A stretch of DNA of 64,000 nucleotides. Source: Castanea sativa. Its lineage: Eukaryota > Streptophyta > Magnoliopsida > Fagales > Fagaceae. Positions 34,166 to 45,110 of the stretch are shown in pieces. Below the pieces are notes generated by a model. It made no database searches, was not told where the DNA came from, and worked only from the letters and a program-made list of their open reading frames with translations. Numbering within the stretch: the stretch's first letter is position 1; the number at the start of each line of letters is the position of its first letter. A program made the position numbers and the translations under genes. The DNA lies in assembly GCF_040712315.1 (NCBI RefSeq), contig NC_134014.1, positions 7,906,244 to 7,970,243 of the forward strand, given 5' to 3'.

Positions 34166-37100
34166 ATGGTTCGAACAAGATCAAGGGCTACCATCCTAGG
34201 CCATTAGGAGAGTAGGGATGCATCCAGCAATCCCCTTCGCGATCGCAGATCAGCACCTGTAATGCAACCGCCATCTATTCAGCACATACAATCCATGGCT
34301 GCCGCTATGGCAGAACTGACACGTCAGAACCAGGAGTTGAATAGGGAGACCAACCTCAGGAGGCAGCGTCAAGAAGGGCACATGGAGGGAAGGACCCCAA
34401 GTCAGGAAGGAGGAGGGGAAAATGTAGAGTCCGAAGATCAAACAAGGGGTACCGCTTCAAGAAGGGTGCCGCACTTGGAGAAAGAGATGGACCAGATGAG
34501 AAAGGCCATGGATGAAATGAGGGAAAACATGAGGCGAGCAAACCCAGTGGATGATATGGTTCACCGAACGGACTCCCCCTTCACAGCCTCCATCAACAGT
34601 CACCCTTTACCCCCGAAATTCAAAATGCCTTCTTTAGACTCATATGATGGAAATCGCGACCCTTGCGATCACATTGCAACTTTCAAGACGACCATGCACT
34701 TGCAGGGGGTCCCATACGAGATCATGTGCAAAGCTTTTCCCACCACACTCAAGGGACCAGCGCGAGTGTGGTTCAGTAAGATTCCCCCAAACTCAGTGGG
34801 ATCATTTGAAGAACTGAGTAAGCTGTTTGTCAACAACTTCATTGGAGGACAGCGTCACAAACGTTCCTCCTCTAGCCTGCTGACTATAGAGCAAGGGGAC
34901 AATGAGAGTTTGCGATCTTTTATCACCCGGTTTAACAGAGAAGCCTTAACGGTGGACGAGATGGATGACAAGCTATTGCTGGCCGCTTTCCACAATGGGG
35001 TCAATTCTGACTTGTTCATTCATAAGCTCTACGAGCAGGAACCACAGACTATGGCCGAGCTTGTCCATTCGGCCCAGAATTTTATGAATGCTGAAGACGC
35101 TATCATAGCCAAGAAAAGAAAAAGGGCAGAGCGCTCGGAAGTGGGCCACCATCGCCATTCGGACCAGGGACCTCGTCCAAAGAAAGTTTGGGTAGACGAG
35201 AGAAAAGATAAGGATGGTAAGAAGGTCAGTTCCTCCATGAGGAATCAGCAATACACGCCCCTGACTATGCCATTAGAGCAGGTTCTTATGCAGATCAAGG
35301 ATGATCCGTCCTTGAAGTGGCCGGACAAAATGAAGGGAGACCCCAACAAGCGTAATAGGAGCAAGTACTGCCGTTTTCACAGGGACCATGGGCATGATAC
35401 GGACGAGTGCTTTGACTTGAAGCAGCAGATAGAAAATCTCATTAGACAGGGAAAATTGAGGAACTTCCTTGGACGAGACCAGAGAGATGAGAAAATGAAG
35501 GCCAAGGTGGAGGAATCATCACGCCCCCCACTAGGAGAGATAAGGGTAATTGTAGGAGGAAACTCGACGGCGCAGTCGTCCAAGTCAAGGAAGACGTACC
35601 TGAAGGTAGTGCAGAACATCCAACTGTCTGGACGACCTCCTAGGATGAGGGAGGTAGACCAACAAGCCGTTACGTTCACGGACGAGGAGGCAGGACGAGT
35701 TCACCACCCACATGATGACGCGATAGTCATCACCCTACTCATCTCTGACTATACGACCAGGAGGGTATTGATAGACAATGGCAGCTCTGCAGACATTCTC
35801 TACTACCCAGCATTCCAACAAATGAGGCTAGGACGAGATCAACTTCGACCAGTGAACTCGCCCTTGGTAGGATTCGGAGGAATGAAGGTGCAACCTGTGG
35901 GCACCATCACGTTGCCAGTGGTCGTCGGAACGTATCCGCAGCAGATAACCAAGGAAGTAAATTTCCTCGTTGTTGATTGTGCATCGTCATATAATGCAAT
36001 TATTGGAAGGCCAACTCTGAATAGCTGGAAAGCGGTAACCTCTACCTACCACCTGTCCATCAAATTCCCAACCGAGCACGGAGTAGGCTAGGTACAAGGA
36101 GACCAGCTGGCCGCCAGAGAATGCTACTTAGTTATGCTAGCCATGGACGAGCACATGCAGGCGATGAGTATAGACGGAAGAAGGGTCGTGGCCGAGCCCA
36201 CTGAAGCATTAGAGGACGTCCCTCTGGACGATAACCAGCCCGAGAAGTCTACTAGAGTTAGGGCGAGCATGGAAGAGGGGGCAAAGCACGCTTTGATTCG
36301 GTTTCTGAAGGAAAACCTCGATGTCTTTGCATGGAGTCATCAGGACATGCCTGGCATTGATCCGAGCGTCATTACCCACAGCCTGAACGTGTGTCCCTAT
36401 TCGAAACCAGTGCGTCAGAAGAGAAGAGTTTTTGCTCCCGAGCGAGACAATGCCATTAAGGAAGAGGTGCAGAAGTTGGTTGCCGCGAAGTTCATCCGAG
36501 AAGTTCACTACCCAGACTGGTTGGCGAACGTAGTCATGGTCAAGAAAGCCAGTGGCAAGTGGCGGATGTGTGTGGACTTCACTGATCTAAACAAAGTTTG
36601 CCCCAAGGATAGCTACCCATTGTCGCGCATTGACCAGTTAGTGGACTCGACGGCAGGTCACAGGATACTTAGCTTCATGGACGCTTTCTCAGGGTATAAC
36701 CAGATTCAGATGAATGAAGCAGATCAGGAGAAGACCTCATTCGTCACGAGCCAAAGGTTGTATTGCTACAAGGTAATGTCATTCGGTTTGAAGAACGTGA
36801 GGGCGACCTACCAAAGGCTGGTTAACCATATGTTCCGTCCTCAAATCGGGCGAAATGTGGAGGTTTATGTGGACGACATGCTGGTGAAGAGCCAGGACGA
36901 GGATAAACATCTGGACGACCTTCAAGAGACTTTTGATACGTTGCGACAGTACCACATGAAATTAAATCCGAGCAAATGTGCTTTCGGGGTTTCATCGGGT
37001 AAGTTCTTGGGATTTATGGTATCGCACAGGGGAATTGAGGCGAATTCGGATAAAATCCAGGCGATACTGAACATGGAACCACCGAAAAATATCAAGGAAA

Positions 37101-39393
37101 TCCAGTCTCTTACTGGACGAGTTGCCGCCCTCAACAGGTTTGTATCGAAAGCTACTGAAAAATGTTTACCATTCTTTAAAGTCCTTAGGAAGCCTTTTGA
37201 ATGGACGGACGAGTGTCAAAAGGCCTTCCAGGACTTGAAGACGTATCTAATGACGGCACCACTATTGAGTCCGTCTGTACCTGGGAAGAGTTGTACTTGT
37301 ACTTAGCAGTATCCCCACACGCAGTAAGCTCAGCGTTAGTCAGAGAAGAAGGGAAAGTCCAGAAGCCGGTCTATTACACAAGCCACGTGATGAGAGGGGC
37401 AGAAGGACGATACTCGATGATGGAGAAACTAGCCTTCGCATTAATAACGGCTTCCAGGAAGCTGAGACATTATTTTCAGGCACACGTCATCAACGTCCTA
37501 ACAGACCATCCCATAAAAAAGGCGATGAGCAAGTTGGAAGCTGCAGGACGGCTAGTACAGTGGGCCGTTGAGCTTAGCGAGTTTGATGTCAGGTACCTCC
37601 CAAGGAGCACGATAAAAGCGCAAGCGTTGGTAGATTTCATTGCAGAATTCACCCCCAGTCAGGACGACCTGAACAAGGACGAAGGAAATGAAACGTGGGT
37701 GGTTAATGTAGACGGATCGTCCACACTGTATGCAGGAGGGATTGGAATTGTACTGAAATCCCCTGAGGGTGACAAGCTGAAGTATGCAGCCCGTCTGCAA
37801 TATCCAACTACCAACAACGAGGCTGAGTACGAGGCTCTACTCAAGGGGTTGGAATTGGCTAAGTCCTTAGGGGCGGAGTCGTTAACAATCAGAGGAGACT
37901 CTCAACTGGTCATTAACCAAGTAAATGGGATGTGTGATGTCAAGGAGGATCGAATGAAGAAGTACCTCAACAAGGTGAAACGCCTTGCCCGAAAATTTTC
38001 AGCCATAAGTTTTATTCAACTTCCCAGGGAGGAGAATGCGGAAGCAGACGCCTTGGCGAAAGCCGCCTCGGCAGGGGTCATAAACGAGTTCGGCGACATC
38101 CAGTACATGCCGAGCATAGACATCTCTGACATACAGCAGATAGGAGGAGGAGAGAATTGGATGAGTCCAATAACAATTTACCTCAAAGATGGGAGGCTTC
38201 CAGAAGATAAGGAGGAGGCGAGAAAGTTAAGGGTCAAGTCGACCAAGTATATCCTCATAAATGAGGTGTTGTACAAGCGAGGCTTTTCCCAACCTTACTT
38301 AAGATGCTTGGCTCCTGACGAGTCAAACTATGTTCTAAGGGAAGTTCATGAAGGATCGTGTGGAAATCATTCAGGGGCAAGGTCCCTTGTCCATAAGATC
38401 GTCCGTGCCGGCTACTATTGGCCAACAATGTAGGCAGACGCTAAAGCCTATGTCAAGGTATGTGACCAGTGCCAGCGTTATAGCAATGTGCCTAGACAGC
38501 CGTCAGAATACTAGACCCCAATGACGGCCCCATGGCCCTTCGCACAGTGGGGATTGGATATCCTGGGTCCTTTCCCCGTAAGAATCCGGCAGATGAAGTT
38601 TTTGGTGGTAGGAATAGATTACTTTACCAAGTGGGTGGAAGCCGAGCCTCTTGCAGCAATCACTCAGCAGAACGTGAAAAATTTTGTATGGAAGAATATC
38701 CTATGCAGGTTCGGAGTACCTAGGGTATTAGTATCTGACAACGGACGTCAATTTGACAACGCACCCTTCAGGGACTTTTGCAACCATTTTGGGATCAAGA
38801 ATCACTACTCTTCACCCTCCCATCCACAGGCAAATGGGCAAGCAGAAGTAGCAAACCGATCCCTGCTGAAAATCATCAAGACTCGGCTTGAGGGGGCAAA
38901 AGGGATATGGCCAGACGAGCTACCGGGTGTTCTTTGGGCCTATAGGACGACCGCACGAACCCCAACAGGAGAGACCCCTTTTAAACTAGCCTATGGGAGT
39001 GAAGCTGTTATACCAGCGGAGGTCCATATGGCAAGTTACCGAGTGATGGAGTACCAGGAGAAAGACAACGGGGAACAACTTCGCCTTGACCTCGATCTTA
39101 TTGATGAGGTAAGAATGGATGCGGAGCAAAGGACGGCAATGTACAAAAATCTCATGGCCAGACAGCATGACGCCATGGTAAAACCCAGACATTTCAGTGT
39201 GGGGGACCTTGTCCTCAAAAGGGTCTCCTTGGCCACCAGGAACCCAGCTCATGGAAAACTGGGACCCAATTGGGAAGGACCCTACAGGGTAATCAACTGC
39301 AAAAGGCAGGGGTCCTACTACCTGGAAGCCCTGGACGGGCGGAAGTTAGAGCATCCTTGGAACGTGGAACATCTGCGAAGGTACTATCAGTGA
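34166..39393 (+). pseudogene. gag-pol of the Tat element, broken by stops and one frameshift
   Basis: This was one polyprotein frame. The ATG at 34166 (MVRTRSRAT) is in frame with the long gag and is the likely original start; a TAG at 34205-34207 cuts it. Gag spans about 34590-35080 (VWFSKIPPNSVGSFEELSKL). A knuckle-like YCRFHRDHGHDTDEC lies near 35370. The aspartic protease has IDNGSSADILYY near 35770, with Asn where Thr/Ser is usual. A TAG follows at 36089-36091. The RT (36134 on) has the YVDD box near 36865. One base appears lost in the G run at 37283-37285. RNase H follows, then an archaeal-type RNase H (VDGSS, NNEAEYEAL, RGDSQ, EADALAK) at about 37700-38070. The integrase zinc domain is cut by TAGs at 38431-38433 and 38512-38514. 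The integrase core runs from 38521 to 39393 (SDNGRQFDN, HPQANGQAEVANR). Confidence 0.88.
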
Positions 39394-39731
39394 TGAGCGG
39401 GGACGAGGGAAGTCAGTGGCAAAATTACAGTTGTGATTTGCGTGTTTGCTTATATTTACTTTTGCTTTTACTACTATTATGGTGTGTTATGAATAAAAGT
39501 GCACTAGTTCTTAAACTTTTGCACTACTTACAAACTAGCTTATGAAAGACGATGCTATGTACTTGAGTATCTTAATAAGGCACTAGCTTATAAGCATGTG
39601 CCAAGTTTGTGAACAATGTTCATGTAATAATATGGTTTGGATTTCTTATGTATTTGAATTCCAGTTTCCCTGATAATATCCACGGACGAGGCAAAAGCCT
39701 TAGACAAGTAAAATCTCGGGACGAAGGCAAA
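39394..39731 (+). other. Post-integrase non-coding region
   Basis: Non-coding Tat sequence between the integrase stop and the tandem repeats. A CTCGTC/GACGAG word recurs here and throughout the element. Confidence 0.5.
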
Positions 39732-39990
39732 CTCGTCTAAGATTTCCTTTAAATGAGGATAAAGCGAAGAAAAAATGCTAAGGCATGCTCGTCCAAGCTT
39801 CCTTTAAAAAAAATGAGGACAAAGCAAAGAGAAAAATGCTAAGGCCTTCTCGTCCAAAGCTTTCTTTTAAAAAGGATAAAGCAAGAGAAAGAAGCCAAGG
39901 ACTGCTCGTCCAAAGCTTTCCTTCAAAAAAAAAAAACAAAGGGTAAAGCAAAAGGAAAAAGGCCAAGGCCCACTCGTCTAAGAAAGAAAA
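39732..39990 (+). repeat. Tandem repeats in the Tat 3' region
   Basis: Four to five degenerate units begin with CTCGTCYAA at 39732, 39788, 39849, 39905 and 39973 (spacings 56, 61, 56, 68). Each runs through CTTTCCTTT, an A run, GATAAAGCAAAGAGAAAAA and GCYAAGGCC. Such arrays after pol are known in Tat elements and can seed satellites. Confidence 0.8.
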
Positions 39991-40422
39991 GTAAGCCTTA
40001 AGGTATAACATTCCAGAGACGAGCACTCGTCAAGACGAGAAAACATAAACATTATAAACTGCTTTCGAGAAAGCGAATAATAATTGCCTAAAGGACAGGC
40101 CAAAGTAATGCTGTCATCATCAGTCCTAAGTGGGTCGTCCATAAAAAGATTGTAGACGGTCATTCAACACTAAGAGCATTGTTTAAAAGACAATGACATA
40201 AATGATAACAAACAAAGAAGATATTCTTTAACTTGAAAAGGGTAGACGGCCACCGTCCAAAAACCGTTATAAAATGAGCAGTAAAAGACATTGTTCATAA
40301 GCTCGTCTAGAACACTCTAGACGAGGAAATTGTACTTGAATAACATTTCAAATTCTTAAATACATTTAAAAAAAAAAAGGCTAAGTGACAATGACAATCG
40401 GTTAAAAACAGAAACATCTTCT

Positions 40423-42628
40423 TCAAGAGGAAGGGGCATCAGCATTGGGGTCGTCCTGGGCTGGTATGATGGAAGCGTCGTCCTCAATATTGACATCGTC
40501 TGAACCTGTGTGGACGAGAGAACTTGTAGCAGCAGCAAGGTTGAGCTTAATGACGCTAAAGTCAACTTCAGGAAAGCTGTCCATAGCGTCCATCCTAAAG
40601 TCCTCAAACCCTGCTGCGTAGTTTGTGTCCATCAAGTCAGTAAACTCCTTGGACGCCTTGAATTCCTCCACTGCCTCGTCTTTAGCTTTCTTAAGAAGGA
40701 GACTCAGCTCGTCATTCTCCTTTTGAAGAAGCTCCAAACGGTCATCCTTCTTGGCAGCGTCGGACTTCAGCTCCCCCACCAAAGCCTTCAACTCCTCAGC
40801 CTCGTCCTTGGCCTTGTTCGCCACCTTCGCCCACGTCCTACAGTCATTCTTGATCTCTTATATTCTTTTCTCTAGAAGGATCCTTGTCCTGTCCATCTCT
40901 GTGGCCTGCCTGGACGCAGCAATGAACTTTGACATTGCCTGCATGGAAGAATAGAAAGTTCAGAAGATAGAATGGGCAAACATGGATGAACCAGGACGAG
41001 GAACAATGCTCACCTTGAAGAGATCGTGGACGCCAGAGTGTTCGAACTGTTTCAAGGACATGTCGTAGCACGCAGCTACGTCATCGCCTTTCACAGCCTC
41101 TTGGAATCGTTCCCAAGCCAGATCCTCATTCTCCAATAAATTGGTAGAAATCCTTCGAGGCTGGGACGAGTCAAGAGCAGGAGACTTGGACGGAGTAACG
41201 CTAAGGGGCGTGGACGAGTCTACATCAACGACCAGGACGGGCGGCTGGGAAGGAGGATCAGGCCTAGCAGTTTCAGGCCTGGACGACCTAGATTTAGCCT
41301 TCTTCCCCCGACGACTTGGCAAGCTAGCCAAGTCCACATGCTTAGACAAGCTCTTCCTTTTCTCTCCAGAAACAAGACGAGGTTGGGGTTGGGGTTGAGG
41401 TTCAAATCTAGCTGCCTCGTCAACCACTTCCTTCCCCTTGTTTCCCTTCATGGTTGTCATTCCTAAAAAAAAATAATAAAATAAAAATAAATAAATAGAT
41501 AAATAAAAAAAATAATGAAAGTAAAACAAAAATGGAAAACACATATCTTAAAAGGAGCACTCACGTCTACGAGTAGTTAGCTCGTGTGCTAAGGCTTCGA
41601 CGGACGGTTCAGGGCCAAGTCCCCACTTGTGTAGACGCTTAAGGGTCACTAACGAGTGAAAGTCTCGTTCAGAATGTAGACGGGCCCTATGGACGCGATC
41701 TCGGTGGAACTTGCTTAGAGAAGGTCGTCCAACGGCTGGTAAGGGAAGAAAGAAGTTATGGTTAGACCATCGTCCAAAGAGAGTAATAAAAAGAAAACAA
41801 AAATGAAGAGCATAACATACCTTCTGGACGAAGGTTCCCTATGTCTCCAGTATAAGGAGCAAAAGAGTCTCTACCAACCTCAACGGGATGCCCCGCCCAG
41901 AAACCAGAGACGAAGAAAAATTTCGTCTTCCAGTTTCTGTCAAACGAGGGCAAAGACTTAATCAGTCTACAGTCATTGCCTCTGGCTGTGAACTGATGGA
42001 AGCCTCGAGATTGATTTATCTCGGAGGGTTTATAGCAGTACAAGAACTCGTCCACGGTGATAGGACGGTCCCCGTCAAACACCTCCATCCATAAGACTTG
42101 CATGGAGATAATTAGTCTCCACGCGTTGGGGTTGAGGTGACACACTCCCAAGCCCAGCCTAGTGAGTAATTCCCTAGCAAAGGCATTCAAAGGAAGTCTA
42201 AGCCCCCCTAACAAATAAGCCTCATAGACACCTATCCCAAAACGAGGCTGGCAACACCATTCACCTCGGACAGCTAACCTAGGGTTAAGATCATCAGGAA
42301 TCTGAAACCAAGTCCTAAGGGCGTCTAACCTTCTCTCGTCTGTCCTAGAAGGAACCTCTAGAGCACAACTATACACAGTTTCCCGTTCGTCCAAAGGGGA
42401 GGACGGCGGGGAGCTCGTCGAGGTGTCAGCCCCAGAGGCTGTCCTCGTCCTAACACTCTCTTGAAAGATTTCTACGGGGATTCCAGGAACCCCAGATGTG
42501 TATTCCTCAGTTGTATGACCACTACTACTACTGACATTACTAAAAGTATCATAGCTAGAGTCGTCGTGGTACTCGTCTATGGCCTTGGCCACACTGTCGC
42601 TAGACGAGCAGGAGGCCATTGAAAACAC
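40423..42628 (-). pseudogene. Antisense four-exon gene in the Tat element (putative gypsy-type transposon domain)
   Basis: On the strand opposite gag-pol, four exons join cleanly: 42628-41821 (808 nt), 41735-41565 (171), 41462-41014 (449) and 40938-40423 (516), totalling 648 codons with stop. Every intron has GT...AG ends (donor AAG/GTATGT at intron 1; acceptor CTTACCAG/C), and the phases (1, 1, 0) keep one frame. Exon 1 reads like the plant 'putative gypsy type transposon' family (WFQIPDDLNPRLAV, LGVCHLNPNAWRLIISMQVL, KTKFFFVSGFWAGHP). Exon 3 is basic and Ser/Pro-rich (KRKSLSKHVDLASLPSRRGK), nuclear-signal-like. Exon 4 is a coiled coil (AKDEAEELKALVGEL, LELLQKENDELSLLLKK) with an acidic tail. 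A TATAAATA box lies 162 bp upstream. The only break is a TAA at 40858-40860 in exon 4, so this copy is probably truncated. Function unknown. Confidence 0.75.
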
Positions 42629-42789
42629 CCTAACACTTAAAAAGGAAAGCTAAAATAAGTATAGAAAGATTACCTGGCTCTAGACGAAGGACACTAAAGA
42701 CGCTGAGAATATTTCTTAGACGAAGCGACGAACGAGAGTGTCAAATCAGAGAATTTGAAAAAGTGAAAGGGGCATGAGAGGGAAACCAC

Positions 42790-42797
42790 TATTTATA
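42790..42797 (-). promoter_or_regulatory. TATA box of the antisense gene
   Basis: The plus-strand TATTTATA reads TATAAATA on the minus strand, in context CCTATAAATAG, 162 bp upstream of the antisense ATG at 42628. That implies a 5' UTR of about 130 nt. Confidence 0.6.
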
Positions 42798-42998
42798 GGT
42801 AGAAAAGTCTCGGTAACCGCAACGACGGAACGAACTAAAAGGCGACACGTGGCGCATGCCTTGGAGGAATAAAAACAGATGACTGGTCCCCTATGGATGC
42901 GCCACACGCAGTGCATAAAAAAAAAAAAGAAAAAAAAAAGGGGTAAAGGGGGATGAACTCGTCCTAAAATCTGTCGATACGTTGCATAACTCCTGGAC

Positions 42999-43009
42999 GA
43001 GGGGGCAAC
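42999..43009 (+). promoter_or_regulatory. Polypurine tract
   Basis: GAGGGGGCAAC immediately precedes the 3' LTR and would prime plus-strand synthesis. Confidence 0.65.
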
Positions 43010-43651
43010 TGATGTGGGACGAAAACGCTGACCGTTCCTGGACGGTCGTCACCTCGGCAGCCGTCCAGGAGTTATCCTCAGAACGAGGGTAACGGGCAAG
43101 GCCGTCCTGAGGATGATGGCGAAGCTCCGTCCCTCGTCCATGGGATGCGCACGGTTTATCCCGAGAGGACTCGTCCACATAAAATATTGGTAGACGAGGA
43201 TGCTATTGGAATTCAAGCACACTCGACGGAATTCCAGGACGAGGATATCATACTTAGGAAAATCTCTGAATATAATATGATAATCCCTTATTCTACGCAT
43301 AACTGTCATATATCCGTTGTGAAATGGAAATGTAACTCCTAAACAGTTATGGCAGTTACATTTAATCATTTTGCCTCCTCGAATCCAGGGGAGGTTCCAG
43401 TATTCAATAACCGTCTATGGGAACGCTATATAAACACTGATTCTGACAAAGTAAAGGTATGTGAATTTTACTCCAAAAAAGTTGGAACTCCAAAAACATA
43501 GTGAGAAAAACTAACTTTACCATCGGAAGGTTTTTGGCCGGCAGCCCCGGTCGCCTTTGATTGGCTTCTCTTTTTTCTTCAGGCCGCAGAGAGAGCAAAT
43601 GGTCCTATCAAGTCCGAAGCATTCAGCCTACTGATCTTCATAGCACCATCA
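43010..43651 (+). repeat. 3' LTR of the Tat element
   Basis: 642 bp, co-linear with 33429-34070 without gaps and with 12 substitutions by manual alignment, eight of which are transitions. Confidence 0.92.
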
Positions 43652-43808
43652 TTATTATTATTATTATTTCAAACAAATGACATTTGCTTCATGATGATTA
43701 CTCTTTGTCATTTCACTAAATCACTAATTGAGTTTTCAGTGTAGGCGGGCATTGGATCCATATTGATGATAATAAACTTTATTAGATGGAACCCACAACA
43801 TATAGAAT

Positions 43809-44060
43809 GTGCTTGGATAGAGCGTTTTCGCATCTGCGTTTTCAAGCAGCGCGTTTTGCAGTTTTTTTTTTTTCAAGCCGCACTTGTTGACTTTTTACTG
43901 TGAACAGTGCATTTGTGCACTGTTCACGGGACCCACAATTTTCAATATTCAGCAACTTTTTCATTAAAAATGGATCCCACCGCACTATTCACACATTTAA
44001 AAAATATTTTGCTACAGTGTTTTCAGTTTTCAGCAATAAGTTCTATCCAAACAGACCCAT
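43809..44060. mobile_element. MITE family B, copy 2
   Basis: Same family as 27951-28229, sharing GTGAACAGTGCATTTGTGCA, CAGCAACTTTTTCATTAAAA and CTATCCAAACRGAC. It inserted just right of the Tat element. Confidence 0.75.
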
Positions 44061-44366
44061 AATCTAATACAATTCAATATACTATCAATTTATTTATCTA
44101 TCTATCTACTATATCTATTATAAAATTTGGATCCCACGACTAATAAATGCACAAAGTGATGACACGTATTCCTTTGTCAATGCATATACCAATGACAAAT
44201 GTAACCTTTAAGAGTGATGCAAATCTACAATGTTAGATGGAAAATAGTGATTTGTACACATCATAAATATTTAACACCTTATAATGAGTCTCATTTACTA
44301 TATGACATATGAAAAGTTTATTGCCTAAATATTTATTAATTCTAGAGTAAACGAATCTCCTTAAAT

Positions 44367-44426
<60 letters not shown>

Positions 44427-44435
44427 GTTTATTTA
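44061..44435. other. AT-rich spacer with CT/AT microsatellite
   Basis: A CT run followed by an AT run at about 44370-44426. Nothing else is recognised. Confidence 0.5.
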
Positions 44436-45110
44436 TTTATTGTAGGGGAGTGGTTTCCACGTTAAATTATTTGGGCCCCAACCCCTACCAAAAGGAGAAA
44501 GACCTTGAGCTCAATAAGCAAGTTAAAGGCCCAACCTCGATAAAGGGTCCCATGCTTGTCCACTGAGGCCGATTAGATATGACATCTCAAATAAGCTTTA
44601 CTGAGGATCTCAATACCATTGAAGTAGTCGAGGAAGGGCATAAATCCATGAAAAACATTTGAGGAGCCAGGAGAAATAACTTCTGGATAAAGCAATAATT
44701 ACCTATGCATTAATTAGATACATTTACTTGCCACAATTGCATTTATTGCTGAATGACCAAATTGAACACTACTTTAAGCCCTAAAAGTATATATTCACCA
44801 TGAAAAGAAGGGAGAAGATATCTAATGGGACAAGTATCCCATAGCCTACATGATGACAACACTTTCCAAGAAGGAGGAGCTACGGGGAGGGGTATATGTA
44901 AAGACTTTATACACACATGGGGGGATAGAAAAATTAGAGAGAAAAAATAAAGAAGTGCTATAAAGTGATTTTGTACTTGCTTTTGGATATTTGTATCCTC
45001 AACAAGTTTTGTTCTACGTTTGTAAATCTAAGACTAGTATTATTCAGATTTTACTCTTATTCAAGTTTCCAGTCGTGGATCATCCAATTCCAAGTTTGTA
45101 TAAATTAGTT
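44436..45110 (+). repeat. LTR-like fragment
   Basis: This G/A-rich non-coding block starts TGTAGGGGAGTGG. It has the feel of the solo LTR at 3300: GGGACAAGTATCC and a TATATG-type box, then a T-rich 3' part. No matching partner or target duplication was found. Identity is tentative. Confidence 0.3.

Larger units (their letters stand above)
33429..43651 (+). mobile_element. Complete Ty3/gypsy retrotransposon, Tat type (10.2 kb)
   Basis: Both LTRs are 642 bp with TG...ATCA termini. A 5-bp target duplication, TTATT, lies at 33424-33428 and 43652-43656, inside an ATT microsatellite. A primer-binding site follows the 5' LTR and a purine tract precedes the 3' LTR. The coding order is gag, protease, RT, RNase H, a second archaeal-type RNase H, integrase. 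The second RNase H, the long 3' region with tandem repeats and an antisense gene place it in the Tat group. The LTRs differ at 12 sites by my reading (about 1.9%, no indels), so the insertion is fairly recent. Coding stops make this copy non-autonomous. Confidence 0.9.

Noticed and set aside
39732..39990. CRISPR-like spaced repeats
   Set aside because: Units are contiguous and degenerate, in a plant retrotransposon; these are simple tandem repeats.
40510..40875. Plus-strand 121-codon frame opposite exon 4 of the antisense gene
   Set aside because: Shadow of the coiled-coil coding sequence on the other strand.
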